Source: Seminavis robusta
Lineage: Eukaryota; Bacillariophyta; Bacillariophyceae; Naviculales; Naviculaceae
Assembly: GCA_903772945.1 (NCBI GenBank)
Contig: CAICTM010000132.1
Span: forward strand, 45,953 to 109,952
Direction: 5' to 3'
Length of the DNA: 64,000 nt
Shown here: positions 39,286-49,700 of the stretch, piece after piece
Layout of the letters: each line of letters begins with the position of its first letter
Position numbering within the stretch: the stretch's first letter is position 1
The notes under the pieces: generated by a model
The model's input: the letters and a program-made list of their open reading frames with translations, nothing else
Databases searched by the model: none
Told to the model about the DNA's origin: nothing
Position numbers and translations under genes: made by a program

Positions 39286-40692
39286 ATGGAATTGCCTTTA
39301 GTTCTGCTGCAACGGCGGATTGTTCTTGCTCTTTTGTTGGTGGCATGCGCCACAACTCCCTCCCACGCGTTTTCACCAGTGACAACTACCAGTACCTGGA
39401 ACACAAGATGGTCATCTCTTTCATCATCATCACCAATGACATCGTTGGCTTCTTCGCCTTTAGACGATACTACTAGCAATGCCGACAAGATTGTGATGGA
39501 AAACCAACAGACTCCTGAAGTAATAGAACAATCCTCAAAAGAAGAAGCATCTCTGGAAGCTACCACCACAGAATCATCATCATCACCGCCACCACCGCAA
39601 CAACAACAACAACAACCACCGAGAAACACCCCTACGGCCCAACAAATGATGGCCGCCATGGGCACCAATCCACGACGCATTCTGTTGGGAACCGCATCGG
39701 CGACAGGCATTGCCTTGCTGGGGAACTTTTTGGGCGTCACCAGTCAATTGCTCACACTCGTACCCGAAGACACGTTGGAACCCACCGGGATTGATACCTA
39801 TTTTCCAAGAGGTACGATATATTTTGTTGCTAAGTTATTAGTAGCTGGTGTTGGTTACTTCTCTTAGACGAACGAACGGGTCTCATCATACCTTTTGTCT
39901 CTTTCTTCTTTTTGGTTCAAATACTTTAGGAGACTACAAACGAGTCAGCGGCGAAGGCTACACATTTGTGATTCCCAAAGAATGGGTTGGTGATACATTT
40001 GTGGAATTGGCCAAGGCACAGCGTGCCGCTCGACCACTGGATTACAAAATGAGTCAGGGAGGCAGAGGTGTGACGCTCCCAGATAAAGGTGCGTACCATG
40101 GTGCATAGACTACTTTGACTACAACGATGTGTGTGTATTGTATTGTATTGTATTGTATTGTATTGTATTGTCAAGGTTTTCTCACTATTATAGCCTAATT
40201 TCCAACCCGTATCATGCATGGTCAATCAACCACGCACAAAACAACAATCCACATTCAATACAATCAGCCTTTGGTCCACCGGGTCGATTGAATCCACAAA
40301 CGGGAGTTTCGGAACAAGGAGACACCAATGTATCCGTCATTGCAGCAGACGGCCTAAACGGTTTTTCCTTGCGAGGAACATTGGGGTCTCCCACGGAAGC
40401 GGCCGAAAAACTGATTCGATTGTCGCTGGCACCGGAAGGGAGTGGCCGAACCGTCGTGCTCACGTCGGCCGTGGAGGATGTCGAACGACAAGTGTACCAA
40501 TTCGAGTATACCGTGGATCGAGGCAACACTGCCAATAAGCCATTACTGCGAGCCATTTCCGTGATTGCGGCTCCGGCGGGAACATCGTTGATTACGTGTA
40601 CCGTCACGGCACCCAATGCTGTGTGGGATACGGATCCCATTTTGGCGGCCAAGCTGGAGCGAATTGCTTCTAGTTTTCATACGACAATCTAA
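39286..40692 (+). CDS. PsbP-like thylakoid lumen protein (three exons)
   Basis: Model: exon 1 39286-39811, intron 39812-39929 (118 bp), exon 2 39930-40088, intron 40089-40267 (179 bp), exon 3 40268-40692; 369 residues. The presequence is tripartite: a signal peptide (VLALLLVACATTPSHAF, with the A-F site), a Ser/Thr/Gln/Pro-rich stretch with a Q6 run, then NPRRILLGTASATGIALLGN, a twin-Arg thylakoid transfer signal. The mature part YKRVSGEGYTFVIPKEWVGD, then VSVIAADG, LGSPTEAAEKLI and QFEYTV fits the PsbP fold. PsbP proteins help the oxygen-evolving complex or other lumenal assembly. Which paralog type (PsbP, PPL, PPD) is not clear. Intron 2 contains a TATTG pentamer array. Confidence 0.88.
40136..40170. 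repeat. (TATTG)7 microsatellite in intron 2 of the PsbP-like gene
   Basis: Seven perfect pentamers directly after a GTGTG run, about 50 bp downstream of the donor site. Confidence 0.95.
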
Positions 40693-41068
40693 AAAGACAA
40701 CATACATAGGGAAATAGTAAAGATATTCCAACTATGATAGCTAGCTACCGGTACACGTAGCTACCAGTATGATAGCTACTGGTACCGTACTGACTTTACT
40801 CCCTGCTTTCATGTACATGTGACGGTACGTAGCCGGGCTGGTGGGTTGAAAAGGCAAAATGACAAAAGTAAAATCGATTATTCGTGAAATGGTAGGAAAT
40901 CTTTGTCACGTGACACCACGTTGAAGATCCAAAAATGAGAAGCCGCTTGCCAAAAAGACGACCCTTTCACAACATACAACAGCACCTTGACCACTGACAG
41001 TATATTAGAAGACTGTGGTGTTTGTTGCTGTCTGTGTTTGTTTTGTGAGAAGAGAATAGACTACTACC
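40693..41068. other. Intergenic region
   Basis: Between the PsbP-like and FAD-monooxygenase genes, same orientation. Contains ctagctaccggtac-type palindromic words near 40740-40790. No gene. Confidence 0.45.
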
Positions 41069-43107
41069 ATGTCTAGCAGCGTCGGAGTCTCTTCAGTAGG
41101 ATCTCTATTGGTTCGAGCAGCCCCATCAAGAGCACGAGGTGGAGCACTGTCCAGAAGAAGAAAGGACGATGGTTGGATTGTGTTCCGAAGAAACTACTCG
41201 TCCTCTCCCATCACTCCATTTGCGGGCAGCGAACGCATGCGAGTGGCTATCATTGGTGGTGGACCGTCCGGACTGAGTACGGCACTGCATCTGGCGCCAT
41301 TGGCATCGGCCGGATTGATCTCGTCTCCCATTGACATTTTTGAAGAATCTCCCAAACAAGCCAAGACGGCCAGGAGTATCGGCGTGGGAATCTGGTCGAC
41401 CGCCTTGGAACCCTTTCGAGTTTCGGACCGTCCGTCGCATCAACTGGTCTGGCAGAAAATGACCAATCAAGGAAGTTGGATTGATCAAGTTGGATATCGA
41501 ACGCCCAATGGAGATTGGCTGGTCCACAGTCGACTCGCTACCAAACATCATGATACTACTACAACGAATACAAATGATGAGGAGGAAGAGGACAAGCATA
41601 CACCCGGCCTCTTGTTTTTGCGAGAATCCGATTTCCACGCCACATTGCGCATGGCCGTGGCGGCCGAAGAACTCAATCACACCATTCGCGTTCATGCGAA
41701 TACACCCGTCAAGAGTTTGCACGAACAGTCCCCGCATGCATGGTCGGCACCCCTCTTACTTCAAGATGGAACCATAACGGAACGAGACTACCATTTGATT
41801 GTGGCGGCCGATGGCATTCATTCCAGATTGCGAAAAGCATACGGAGGAAGAAGACGGAGGGAACGGAGATTGACTGGTTAGTATCGTTCTGTACAAAACA
41901 GATTGAAATATGTACTGTATGCATGCAAGTGGCTCATTCTCTCTTTTCTTCCCTACTACTTTCATTTTTGTATTTCTATGCTACTGTCCTACCGTACTGT
42001 TTGTTTTGTGTCAGGCGCCAGTGCCTTTCCGACGACTCCCAACCATTCCACCTCCCAACTCAAATCGTCGTGGGAGGAACATTCCCACGGAGAAACGACA
42101 CAATTGGAAGATCGACAATACAACGTCTTTCGAGGAAATGCACCTTCCGACAACAACAACATTCACAACTTTCAAACCTGGGGAGAAGGAAAATCCATGC
42201 GATTTGCGACGGTTCACATGACCCATCCGGCCAAGGATGGAACCCGACACGATAAACAAGTCTGGTTCATTACTACCGACGATACAACCATACTTCAGGA
42301 ACAGGATCCCGTTCAACGAAAGAAATTGCTACTAGATGCGTTTGCCGATTGGCACGATCCCATTGGTCAAATGGTAGCATCTACACCCGCGGAGGAAATT
42401 TTGGCCGAACGTGCCATGGCTCATCGACACTCGATTGGGCCCGTCGATGACATGAATGAAGTGTTGAAACGCATTAATAAGAAACGACCGCCGTCATCCG
42501 GACGAGGGCCTGCCATGGTATTCATTGGGGATGCCTTCATGACGGTCGATCCCATTTTGGCACAAGGATTTTCCGTAGGCATGGAAGCGGCGGCCGATTT
42601 GCCCGCGTCGGTCGCGGCATCGTGTCAACCGTTTCAGGACAAGGAACTGTTGTTTGATCCCTACAAGTTACGGAGTGAACTCATGACTAGGTACGTAAAA
42701 AGTGCGGACGATGCGGTGCTTTGGATCGATTGTCCATCTTGGTTGTAACTCGCTCACTGGATTTTTGGCACGCACAATACTATGTCATTTCATCATGTTC
42801 TGGATTTTTCTCTCTCCCTTCCTATACAACAACAACAATCACCACAACACAACAATCAATGCATAGACACGAACGTCGTTTGGATCGTTTGGTCTGTCTC
42901 TTGCGCGCCACTGAGATTGTCCAAGCACTGGGACAACCCCGTGATGGAACAATGTCGGGATTCTTGGCCAAGCATGTGTTGCGACCCCTCATGAAAATGG
43001 CGCCCAATTTTGTCAAGACACCCTTCTTCAATGCCATGCTTACTTACTCCTTGGGTCTCGGGTTGTCGGGAAACAAGAAAACAATTCACCCAAACAACGA
43101 CAAATAA
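41069..43107 (+). CDS. FAD-dependent monooxygenase (three exons)
   Basis: Model: exon 1 41069-41876, intron 41877-42014 (138 bp, GTTAGT...GTCAG), exon 2 42015-42690, intron 42691-42866 (176 bp), exon 3 42867-43107; 574 residues. The N-terminal 45 residues are Ser/Arg-rich and look like a mitochondrial or plastid presequence. MRVAIIGGGPSGLSTALHLA is the dinucleotide (GxGxxG) motif, YHLIVAADGIHSRLR the DG motif, and PAMVFIGDAFMTVDPILAQG the GD motif. This order is that of class A flavin hydroxylases (PF01494-like). They use NAD(P)H and O2 to hydroxylate an aromatic or similar substrate, which cannot be named here. A Thr/Asp/Glu-rich insert (about 165-185) interrupts the substrate domain. The C-terminal exon adds a helical end. 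Confidence 0.87.
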
Positions 43108-43555
43108 ATACATGACTGACTGACTTGATGACTTTTTTGCTAGCTAAAAACCAATGAAATGAACCAATTCTGTTTTTGTTGTGTGTACCACTAATGAATT
43201 ACTATGACAGCTGAATTGTCTTGCTAACACTGCCAAGAAATCACGGACGCAACTGGATACCATACTTGAAGAAAAGGGAGAAGATGGAAACCGAGCGCTG
43301 TGTCGTTTCGACCTCTTTGTATTCCTTTTGTGGGCACTGGGAATGGACTCCATAGTAGGTCCATGGCAGCAGTGCATTGCGGGATGCTCCAGCCTTACAG
43401 CCAAGATGGAGCAGTTTTATAGACAAAACAGAATAGTAAATATGTTCTAGCTAGCTAGCCACTCCCGGCTTGTCTGTGGAATACTGCAATCTGTATCGAG
43501 GAAACTATAGCTCGAGCGATCAGACAGAACACATCAAAGCTGCATGCGAGTATCA
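43108..43555. other. Intergenic region (convergent)
   Basis: Between the FAD monooxygenase and glycosyltransferase 3 stops. A ctagctagctag tract lies at 43447-43459. No gene seen. Confidence 0.5.
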
Positions 43556-45148
43556 TCACCAACCTGCTTCTTCCTCCATGTCGTCGAAATGAATGGGCAC
43601 ATATTGATATTTCTGCCCCTCCTCCAATTCTCGACAATGCCCTTCAAAGTTTTCAATGACATCGATCCGACTGGACGCATTGACTTGGCCCAAATGCCAA
43701 TACTTGTTGGGGATCAAGACCAAATTTCGTTTCTCTTCCAAATCATATCGGATGCGGTGCCATTCCAACAGAAACCGACTGCATTGCGGTGTATCGCGTT
43801 GAGTCAGGCACTGCCAGGGTTTTTGACAAACAGAGGATGTGAAATGAATCGTATAAACTTCGTCCAAGGGAGTGTGACGACAATCGGCGCAATTCATCAC
43901 CGTTGTAGTACTAGCCTGGTTGCTACAGAATTGGCGCTGGGGAGGAGCTGCGGCACTTTGGTAATGACAATGATGCAGTTCCGCCACACTGTTGGGATGA
44001 ACTTGACCGTACCGGTAGTAATAGCTCAAGAGTTCTTGGATTGGAGCATCATGGCCATAGTGCACATAGTCCTCGCGAGGCACTTTCTTCCCTCCCCGAC
44101 CCTGGACAAACGCATGGAATGGTTCCGTGATCATGTCCAGGAGGTCCATGTAGACATAGGGGTTGGGTTTGACAATCCAAAAGCCGCTTTGTACACCCAC
44201 TCGTCGTTTCATGGGATTGCTGGGCTGGTTCACCATGGAATAGTCTCGGACCAACAAGGCTTCCAGAGATTGTGGATTATTGTCACCTTGGTGTTTGTGG
44301 AAGGGCCATTGAAGAAACGGAATCGTACTGCGGTTGGTAGCTTCCTGCATGAGCATGGCATCAAAGAGTGCATCCAGTGGTTTGAGCACCAAGGTATCAA
44401 GATCCAAATGCACCACAATGGGATGTTGTGTCAATGTCAAGGCATGAAGCTTCAAGAAATCCTTGTCTTTTTTCCGTTTGTCCGTCTTCTTGTCGACGTT
44501 CAATAATTTCAGGTGGTTGTGGTTGTGCAGGAGTTGTTCGTTGTAACCCAGTTGGGACAGCCGTGGGATCAACCGAGGACAAGAGGACGATGCACTGCGA
44601 TACACAAAGGCATGCATTTGATAGTCATACTTGGTACTCTGATGATGCGCCAAGTGAATTGAATGCTCCAAGACTGCTGCAGCATCCAAAATCACTGCGA
44701 GGTCCGTGTCAGTGTCGGCATTGGTGCCGTTGATGTTGCAGGACGTGATGGTCACCGCATATCCAATGGTGGTTTTACTCTTCCTACCGGTACTGGGAAA
44801 AGCCTGTCTCGCGGAATGCGTATTATCTGGGGGTCCAAATTTGCTGGTCGTGGGTGGTAAGGAGGGTGGCTCGATGCCTCGCAACAATCCAGGCATGTAT
44901 GCATCACCTGGATCTCTGGCAGCAGCAGTAGCATTATTGGTGAAGACCCGATCATCTATACCGGTAGGAGCCTCCATCAGTGCAAAGATTTGCTCTGCCT
45001 TTTCTCGGAACAACCAGAAGTGTGTCACCGAGGTGATATGGATGCAAGTAATGACAAAGAAACTGACCGTCAGGATGGATCCTTTCAACCACTGACGTCG
45101 AAGTTTCCTCCGCTTCTTTATTCGTCTTGGACTTGCTGGTGGAGGCAT
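43556..45148 (-). CDS. Type II membrane glycosyltransferase, GT8-like (paralog 3 of 3)
   Basis: 530 residues, intronless, ATG at 45148. A strongly basic cytosolic tail (RRIKKRRKLRRQWLK) precedes one membrane segment (about 24-45). The catalytic part has IGYAVTITSC, DAAAVLEHSIHLAHHQ, KYDYQMHAFVY, DFLKLHALTLTQ and DxD at Asp249-Asp251 (IVVHLDLDTLVLK). Then follow RDYSMV, VGVQSGFWIVKP, LLSYYYRYGQ and a terminal CQKPWQCL. It lacks the Gly-Cys-Cys-Gly-Glu motif of the other two, having a Lys/Asp-rich KKTDKRKKDKD instead. The motif order is otherwise the same, so it is a diverged paralog. Head-to-head with the histidine phosphatase, 371 bp apart. Confidence 0.8.
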   Translation of the reverse strand: MPPPASPRRIKKRRKLRRQWLKGSILTVSFFVITCIHITSVTHFWLFREKAEQIFALMEAPTGIDDRVFTNNATAAARDPGDAYMPGLLRGIEPPSLPPTTSKFGPPDNTHSARQAFPSTGRKSKTTIGYAVTITSCNINGTNADTDTDLAVILDAAAVLEHSIHLAHHQSTKYDYQMHAFVYRSASSSCPRLIPRLSQLGYNEQLLHNHNHLKLLNVDKKTDKRKKDKDFLKLHALTLTQHPIVVHLDLDTLVLKPLDALFDAMLMQEATNRSTIPFLQWPFHKHQGDNNPQSLEALLVRDYSMVNQPSNPMKRRVGVQSGFWIVKPNPYVYMDLLDMITEPFHAFVQGRGGKKVPREDYVHYGHDAPIQELLSYYYRYGQVHPNSVAELHHCHYQSAAAPPQRQFCSNQASTTTVMNCADCRHTPLDEVYTIHFTSSVCQKPWQCLTQRDTPQCSRFLLEWHRIRYDLEEKRNLVLIPNKYWHLGQVNASSRIDVIENFEGHCRELEEGQKYQYVPIHFDDMEEEAGW

Positions 45149-45519
45149 GGTTGGGCTGTTGTAGTTAGATTAGTGTGATGGCAGGTCCTCTTCTATTCTG
45201 TGGGGTAAAATAATGGAGGGAGCAGCCTGTTGGAGCTCTGCTTGTCGCTTTGAATGAATGCCAGGTTTTCGTTCAAACGACACCAGGTTTCCTTGAAAAT
45301 GTGACCTCCAGATTGTCCGAAGATACGAAAGATTCACACAAGGTTGAACTTCCAACTCTCTGCCACGTGCCTCCCGCGTGCACTAAAACGGCTGGAACAG
45401 CAAAACAACCGCCAACAAAAAATCCTTGCCGCCAAGGAACATTCGTCAGTAAAGCCAACTCCACAAACACAGTTTGTTGAACTTTGGTAGTCTCTGGTCA
45501 GTAGCTAGCTAGGCTCGGT
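45149..45519. promoter_or_regulatory. Shared upstream region of glycosyltransferase 3 and histidine phosphatase
   Basis: 371 bp between divergent ATGs. A gctagctaggc palindromic run lies near 45504-45513, just upstream of the plus-strand start. Confidence 0.4.
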
Positions 45520-46359
45520 ATGTATTACGGTATGATCAGTCACCCCGTTGTGTCGTCCCATATATTGTGGGTACGAAGTGGACGCTTTTCTACGGTAGCA
45601 CGACGCTTTTTGAGCACTCGACGGCGACGGCAACAAGTGATAGTAGTCCGTCATGGCGAGACGGCATGGAACAAGGAATTGCGAGTACAGGGATCGACGG
45701 ATATTCCCTTGAATGCCAAGGGATTGGCACAAGCCGAGGCGGTCGCAGAGGCACTCTCCAACGACATTACAAGGAAAACAGCGGTCACCTTTTCGAGTCC
45801 CTTGGCACGAGCCAAGGATACGGCGACCCTTCTTGCGTCGTCCGTCTCTACCAATGAGGCACTGCGAGAATGGAACTTGGGGGTCCTGGAAGGATTGGAA
45901 AAGCATCAAGCCATGCAAGAGTATCCCGATGATTGGAAGATCTTTTCCCAATGGGCCAATCCTCATGCGACATTGCCGCTGGCCGACATTACACTGACAA
46001 ACGGAGAAAGTATGGAACAAGTCCGATGGAGAGTGGTGAATTTTATCAATCGCATTGTGGTACAACAGCAAGCAGCAGCAGACGACACAGACGCACCCGT
46101 CATTGTTTGCGTCACGCATGGAGGGGTTCTTGGACAGTTGCTACGGCATGTCGTTGCCCAGGCGCAAGACGAGCACCAACAACACTACGCTAGACCAGGA
46201 AACGCTTGTATATCCAGATTTGCACTGGAAATTCTTCAAGAGGAAGATGAAAACGAATCACCACCAACCATCCAATGGAGCATCGAATCCTGGGCCGATA
46301 CGGCTCATCTTCAAGGCGAATTGGCACCCGTATCCGCCGACTACGACGACGCAAAATAA
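45520..46359 (+). CDS. Histidine phosphatase (phosphoglycerate mutase-like) protein
   Basis: 279 residues, intronless. The N-terminus MYYGMISHPVVSSHILWVRS is followed by a basic patch (RRFLSTRRRRQ), suggesting an organellar presequence. VIVVRHGETAWN contains the nucleophile His45, RLLRVQGSTDIPLN-like sequence follows, then SSPLARAKDTA, EWNLGVLEGL with the general-acid Glu117, and VCVTHGGVLGQLL with His200. This is the RHG histidine phosphatase branch, which includes cofactor-dependent mutases and broad phosphatases. The length and motif set fit a phosphatase or mutase; substrate is not decided. The ATG at 45520 is the only good start ahead of the presequence. Confidence 0.85.
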   Translation: MYYGMISHPVVSSHILWVRSGRFSTVARRFLSTRRRRQQVIVVRHGETAWNKELRVQGSTDIPLNAKGLAQAEAVAEALSNDITRKTAVTFSSPLARAKDTATLLASSVSTNEALREWNLGVLEGLEKHQAMQEYPDDWKIFSQWANPHATLPLADITLTNGESMEQVRWRVVNFINRIVVQQQAAADDTDAPVIVCVTHGGVLGQLLRHVVAQAQDEHQQHYARPGNACISRFALEILQEEDENESPPTIQWSIESWADTAHLQGELAPVSADYDDAK

Positions 46360-46792
46360 TATATATTGACGCAACAACATGATACATGGCAATCCATCCA
46401 CGGCAATCCATCAATGATCGAACGATAGACACCTTTTGCAAAGGCTGCTCTCTCCAGGCTACCACGACACTAGCAATCGACTGACCCAACCGTTTCTCGA
46501 ACGACTACAAGTGCTACCAAGTAAATGTCGAGTCTGCTTTTGCAAGGGGCCGAGCTGAAGAATTGGAGATCAGCCTCTCACGGACCGACGAATGAGGACT
46601 ACAGCCCACCACAAAAATGTCTTGTTGGCAAAGGAAAGATGTATGTATCTGCTACTAATGTATTTATTTCGTGATGTGCTGTTCTGCTGATCTTGGCATC
46701 TCCAAGAATCCCATCGGCTTTGCAAACGTTCCTGAACCAGCTCGCGTCAATCGCACAATCATCATCATCATCCTAACCTAATGCTCCTTACT
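46360..46792. other. Intergenic region (convergent)
   Basis: Between the histidine phosphatase and the 3' end of the 20-exon gene. No gene seen. Confidence 0.5.
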
Positions 46793-49700
46793 TCAATTGT
46801 TCGTCCACGTCAAGGCAACGCGGTCGATTTCGTACGTGGGGGTATCCTTGCCAAACTGCTGCTCATTAGCCAAGGCACGGAAACCGCTCGACGCAGCGTT
46901 GCGGGGCACCACCACGACGCGACAAATCTCTTGAGACGTCCATCCCGCCTCGTCCGTGGCGGACACGCGAATTTCATACGAGCGACCGCCACTTCCAACA
47001 CAGACGCCGCCGCATTGGAACTGACTCTGGCTATGTTGCTGACACGACAATGGCGACACAAAGACCTTGGCGAGGGAAACATTCCCAGCATGCATTACGG
47101 CAGCCTTGGCCATGAGAGACCCTCCTCCTGCGGCATAAAACTCGTTGCTGTGAACTGACACGTCAACATTGACCTGATTCGAGCAGGATTCCTGTTTTGG
47201 AGACAGTCAAGCAAGCAATTGAGCAAACCCATGCAGTGCGTTAGTTCGATCTGTTTGGCGCCTGAGACGAGCCGGGCTTCGGTATATGCCACGAAGGACG
47301 TGAATGCTTACCGAGATGTTGTAGAAAAAGCCCGTGTCTACCAAGAGGGAGCCCTCATCGGCCTCTTCCAGAATCATTACTGTCTTGTCATCATCCAAGG
47401 TATGAGGCGAGTCAAATCCACACAATACCGCCGGAGGACTGGAGTCGACTTGCACATGAAAGTTCTTTTCAATCCCAAAATTGACTTGTTTGTCGCAATA
47501 ATGGATAGGTGCGGCACGAACAATGCTTCCGCATTCACGTGTATCATTCACAAGCGTCAGGTTCAAGGACAAGGCAGATTCTGGTGCGCAATCGTCAGCC
47601 ACGCGAAGCACACGCTCAAGATAGCTCTTGGCGGCTTCGCCGCTCTGGAAGATCTTGTCGGGAACAGAATGAGCAGTGGCTGTGCCTGTCACCGAGACAA
47701 TGGATTCGATTTCAGTGCCAGGGGGGATGACGAGTTCTGGAGGCGAAAAGTCCTCCTCGCAGTTGTCACTGATTCCATCCAAGTCCTGGTCAAGTCCATC
47801 GCATCCGGAGAACTTGGCATAGGAATTCCCGTGTTCCACAAGGTGTCTCTTTTCCTGCTTGAGATTGTGGATATCGACACGAATATTACCAATGCCATCG
47901 TTCATGATCTGCATGTTCTTGTACAAAATGTCTACGTTGTGATAGATTTGGAACTGTTCGTGATTGCTCACGGCTGGGATGTTCTCCTCCACCGTCTCCA
48001 TAACCTTTCGCACAACAGGAGGTTTACAGGTTTTGTTAGCGAACTTCCAAAAGATCTGTTTCAATGATAAGCACAACAGAAAATTTCTCACCGTCTCTAA
48101 AGCAGCAACACCCTGTACAGAAGCAATAGTCAAAGCATTCTTGATACCCATGCAAATGTTGGCTGTTGGCAAAGCACCACGAGCTGTAAGTAAATGCACA
48201 GTATCTGATCCAAGGCAGACTCGATCGGGCGCCTCGCTGATACAAGTACCTACCAGAGAGGCCCATTTGATCACTTGGACATTCGAAATACCCGGAAATC
48301 TTTTCGGCGGATTCGAGACCGTAAAGAGTGATCTCCATGGCCATGAGGGCCGTGTCAAATGCCTCGTACATTTCCTCCGTCGTTTCCGCTGTTCCGGTAC
48401 GTTGTGACAAAACAGTACATAGGCTACTGGGGTCAGATCGAGTCTCTGAATTGTGCATACTAGCAAACAGAAGCAAACGTCTTACGCTCTTCGGGCTCAA
48501 TCAATTCCTGCTTTGGAGGAGGACCATCGCCGGATTTATCAACACTTCCGCTTCCAAAATTGTCTTCGAGGTTGTCTGTTGCGTGAGACAGCCGAGAAGC
48601 CGCGTGTTAGTGCTGAGCCAGACAGGTAAACATGGATCTGAATTGGGAGCATCACCCCCTTCATCGTACCAAAGTTTCTGTTCGTTCTCAAGAACGTGAT
48701 GTCTTCGCAGATTCTATGGCCGGAGCAGTGAAATGGGGGGATCGTGAGTGGAGGAGATAGTTCGGAAGCGGGAGCTCAGGTAGCCAACAAAGGCAACATC
48801 ACAGAGTCTGCGATCTACTCACTCGTCGTCCAAGGGGTAGTCTGCTTTGAAACCGCTGAGCAAGAGACGAGATCTGTTAGCGCCTCAACTTGGAAGGATG
48901 TACGCAACAAGGACCGAGTCAACTTACAAGTATTCTCGGAGATCTCCGCATTCTGCGAGGCTATATTTGTCCTTGACCTCTGGAGCAGCCTTCAGATAGC
49001 TGGAATACGCCGTCTTCTTTTTCTGTTTTGCCCAGTTTACTTCGCCCTTGACGCAGTTAATCAAGTCTCTGCAAGATCTAGGGTAAGGACACCATTTGCC
49101 ACTCCATGGGTCACACGCGGATTGACTGAGTCCTGCCAACGCCGGGGCTGTCCTTTTACAAGCCCTCTCTCCTTGATCACACATGTACTGCACAGCAAAA
49201 GCGTCGGCAAAGCGTCAGTTTGGGGCAAGGACCACGCTGCAGGAATGGCCCGGGTCCTCTGGCCGGTTCTCGCAACTAACAGTTGCCAGTTGCCAGTTGC
49301 CTTGTGACACATACCTCCTTTCCAAAGCTGCCGCTATCGGCCGGGGAATCGATGCAGCACCAACCTGGGACCTTCTTCGCCTTTCTGTCTCGATTTGATT
49401 TCGCCTTTTCAGAGTATGCGCACACCATACCAACACTCATCTGTTCTCCCAAGGCAAGTCTTGAAGCCTTGTCTCGATCGCCCTTCCCAAAGCCGGAGAA
49501 CAGACCGTTCACATCGAATGACTCAATTCCAGAGCCGCATTTTTCGAAGACCTCACCACTATTGATGCGCAAACCCTCTCTGTGTGGACACTCTTCCCAC
49601 CGGGTACTGGTTATCTCGCAAATTTGCCTGGGGTTGCTTGAAGAGTCTCCGATGCCTATGTACACCCTGCGCATCACTGGAGACACCTTGATTTGAAGTC

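Noticed and set aside
48388-48500. An earlier acceptor for exon 17 of the 20-exon gene that would add about 19 residues
   Set aside because: It would leave an intron of only about 40 bp, shorter than any other here. The later acceptor gives about 97 bp, in line with the rest; kept as an uncertainty.
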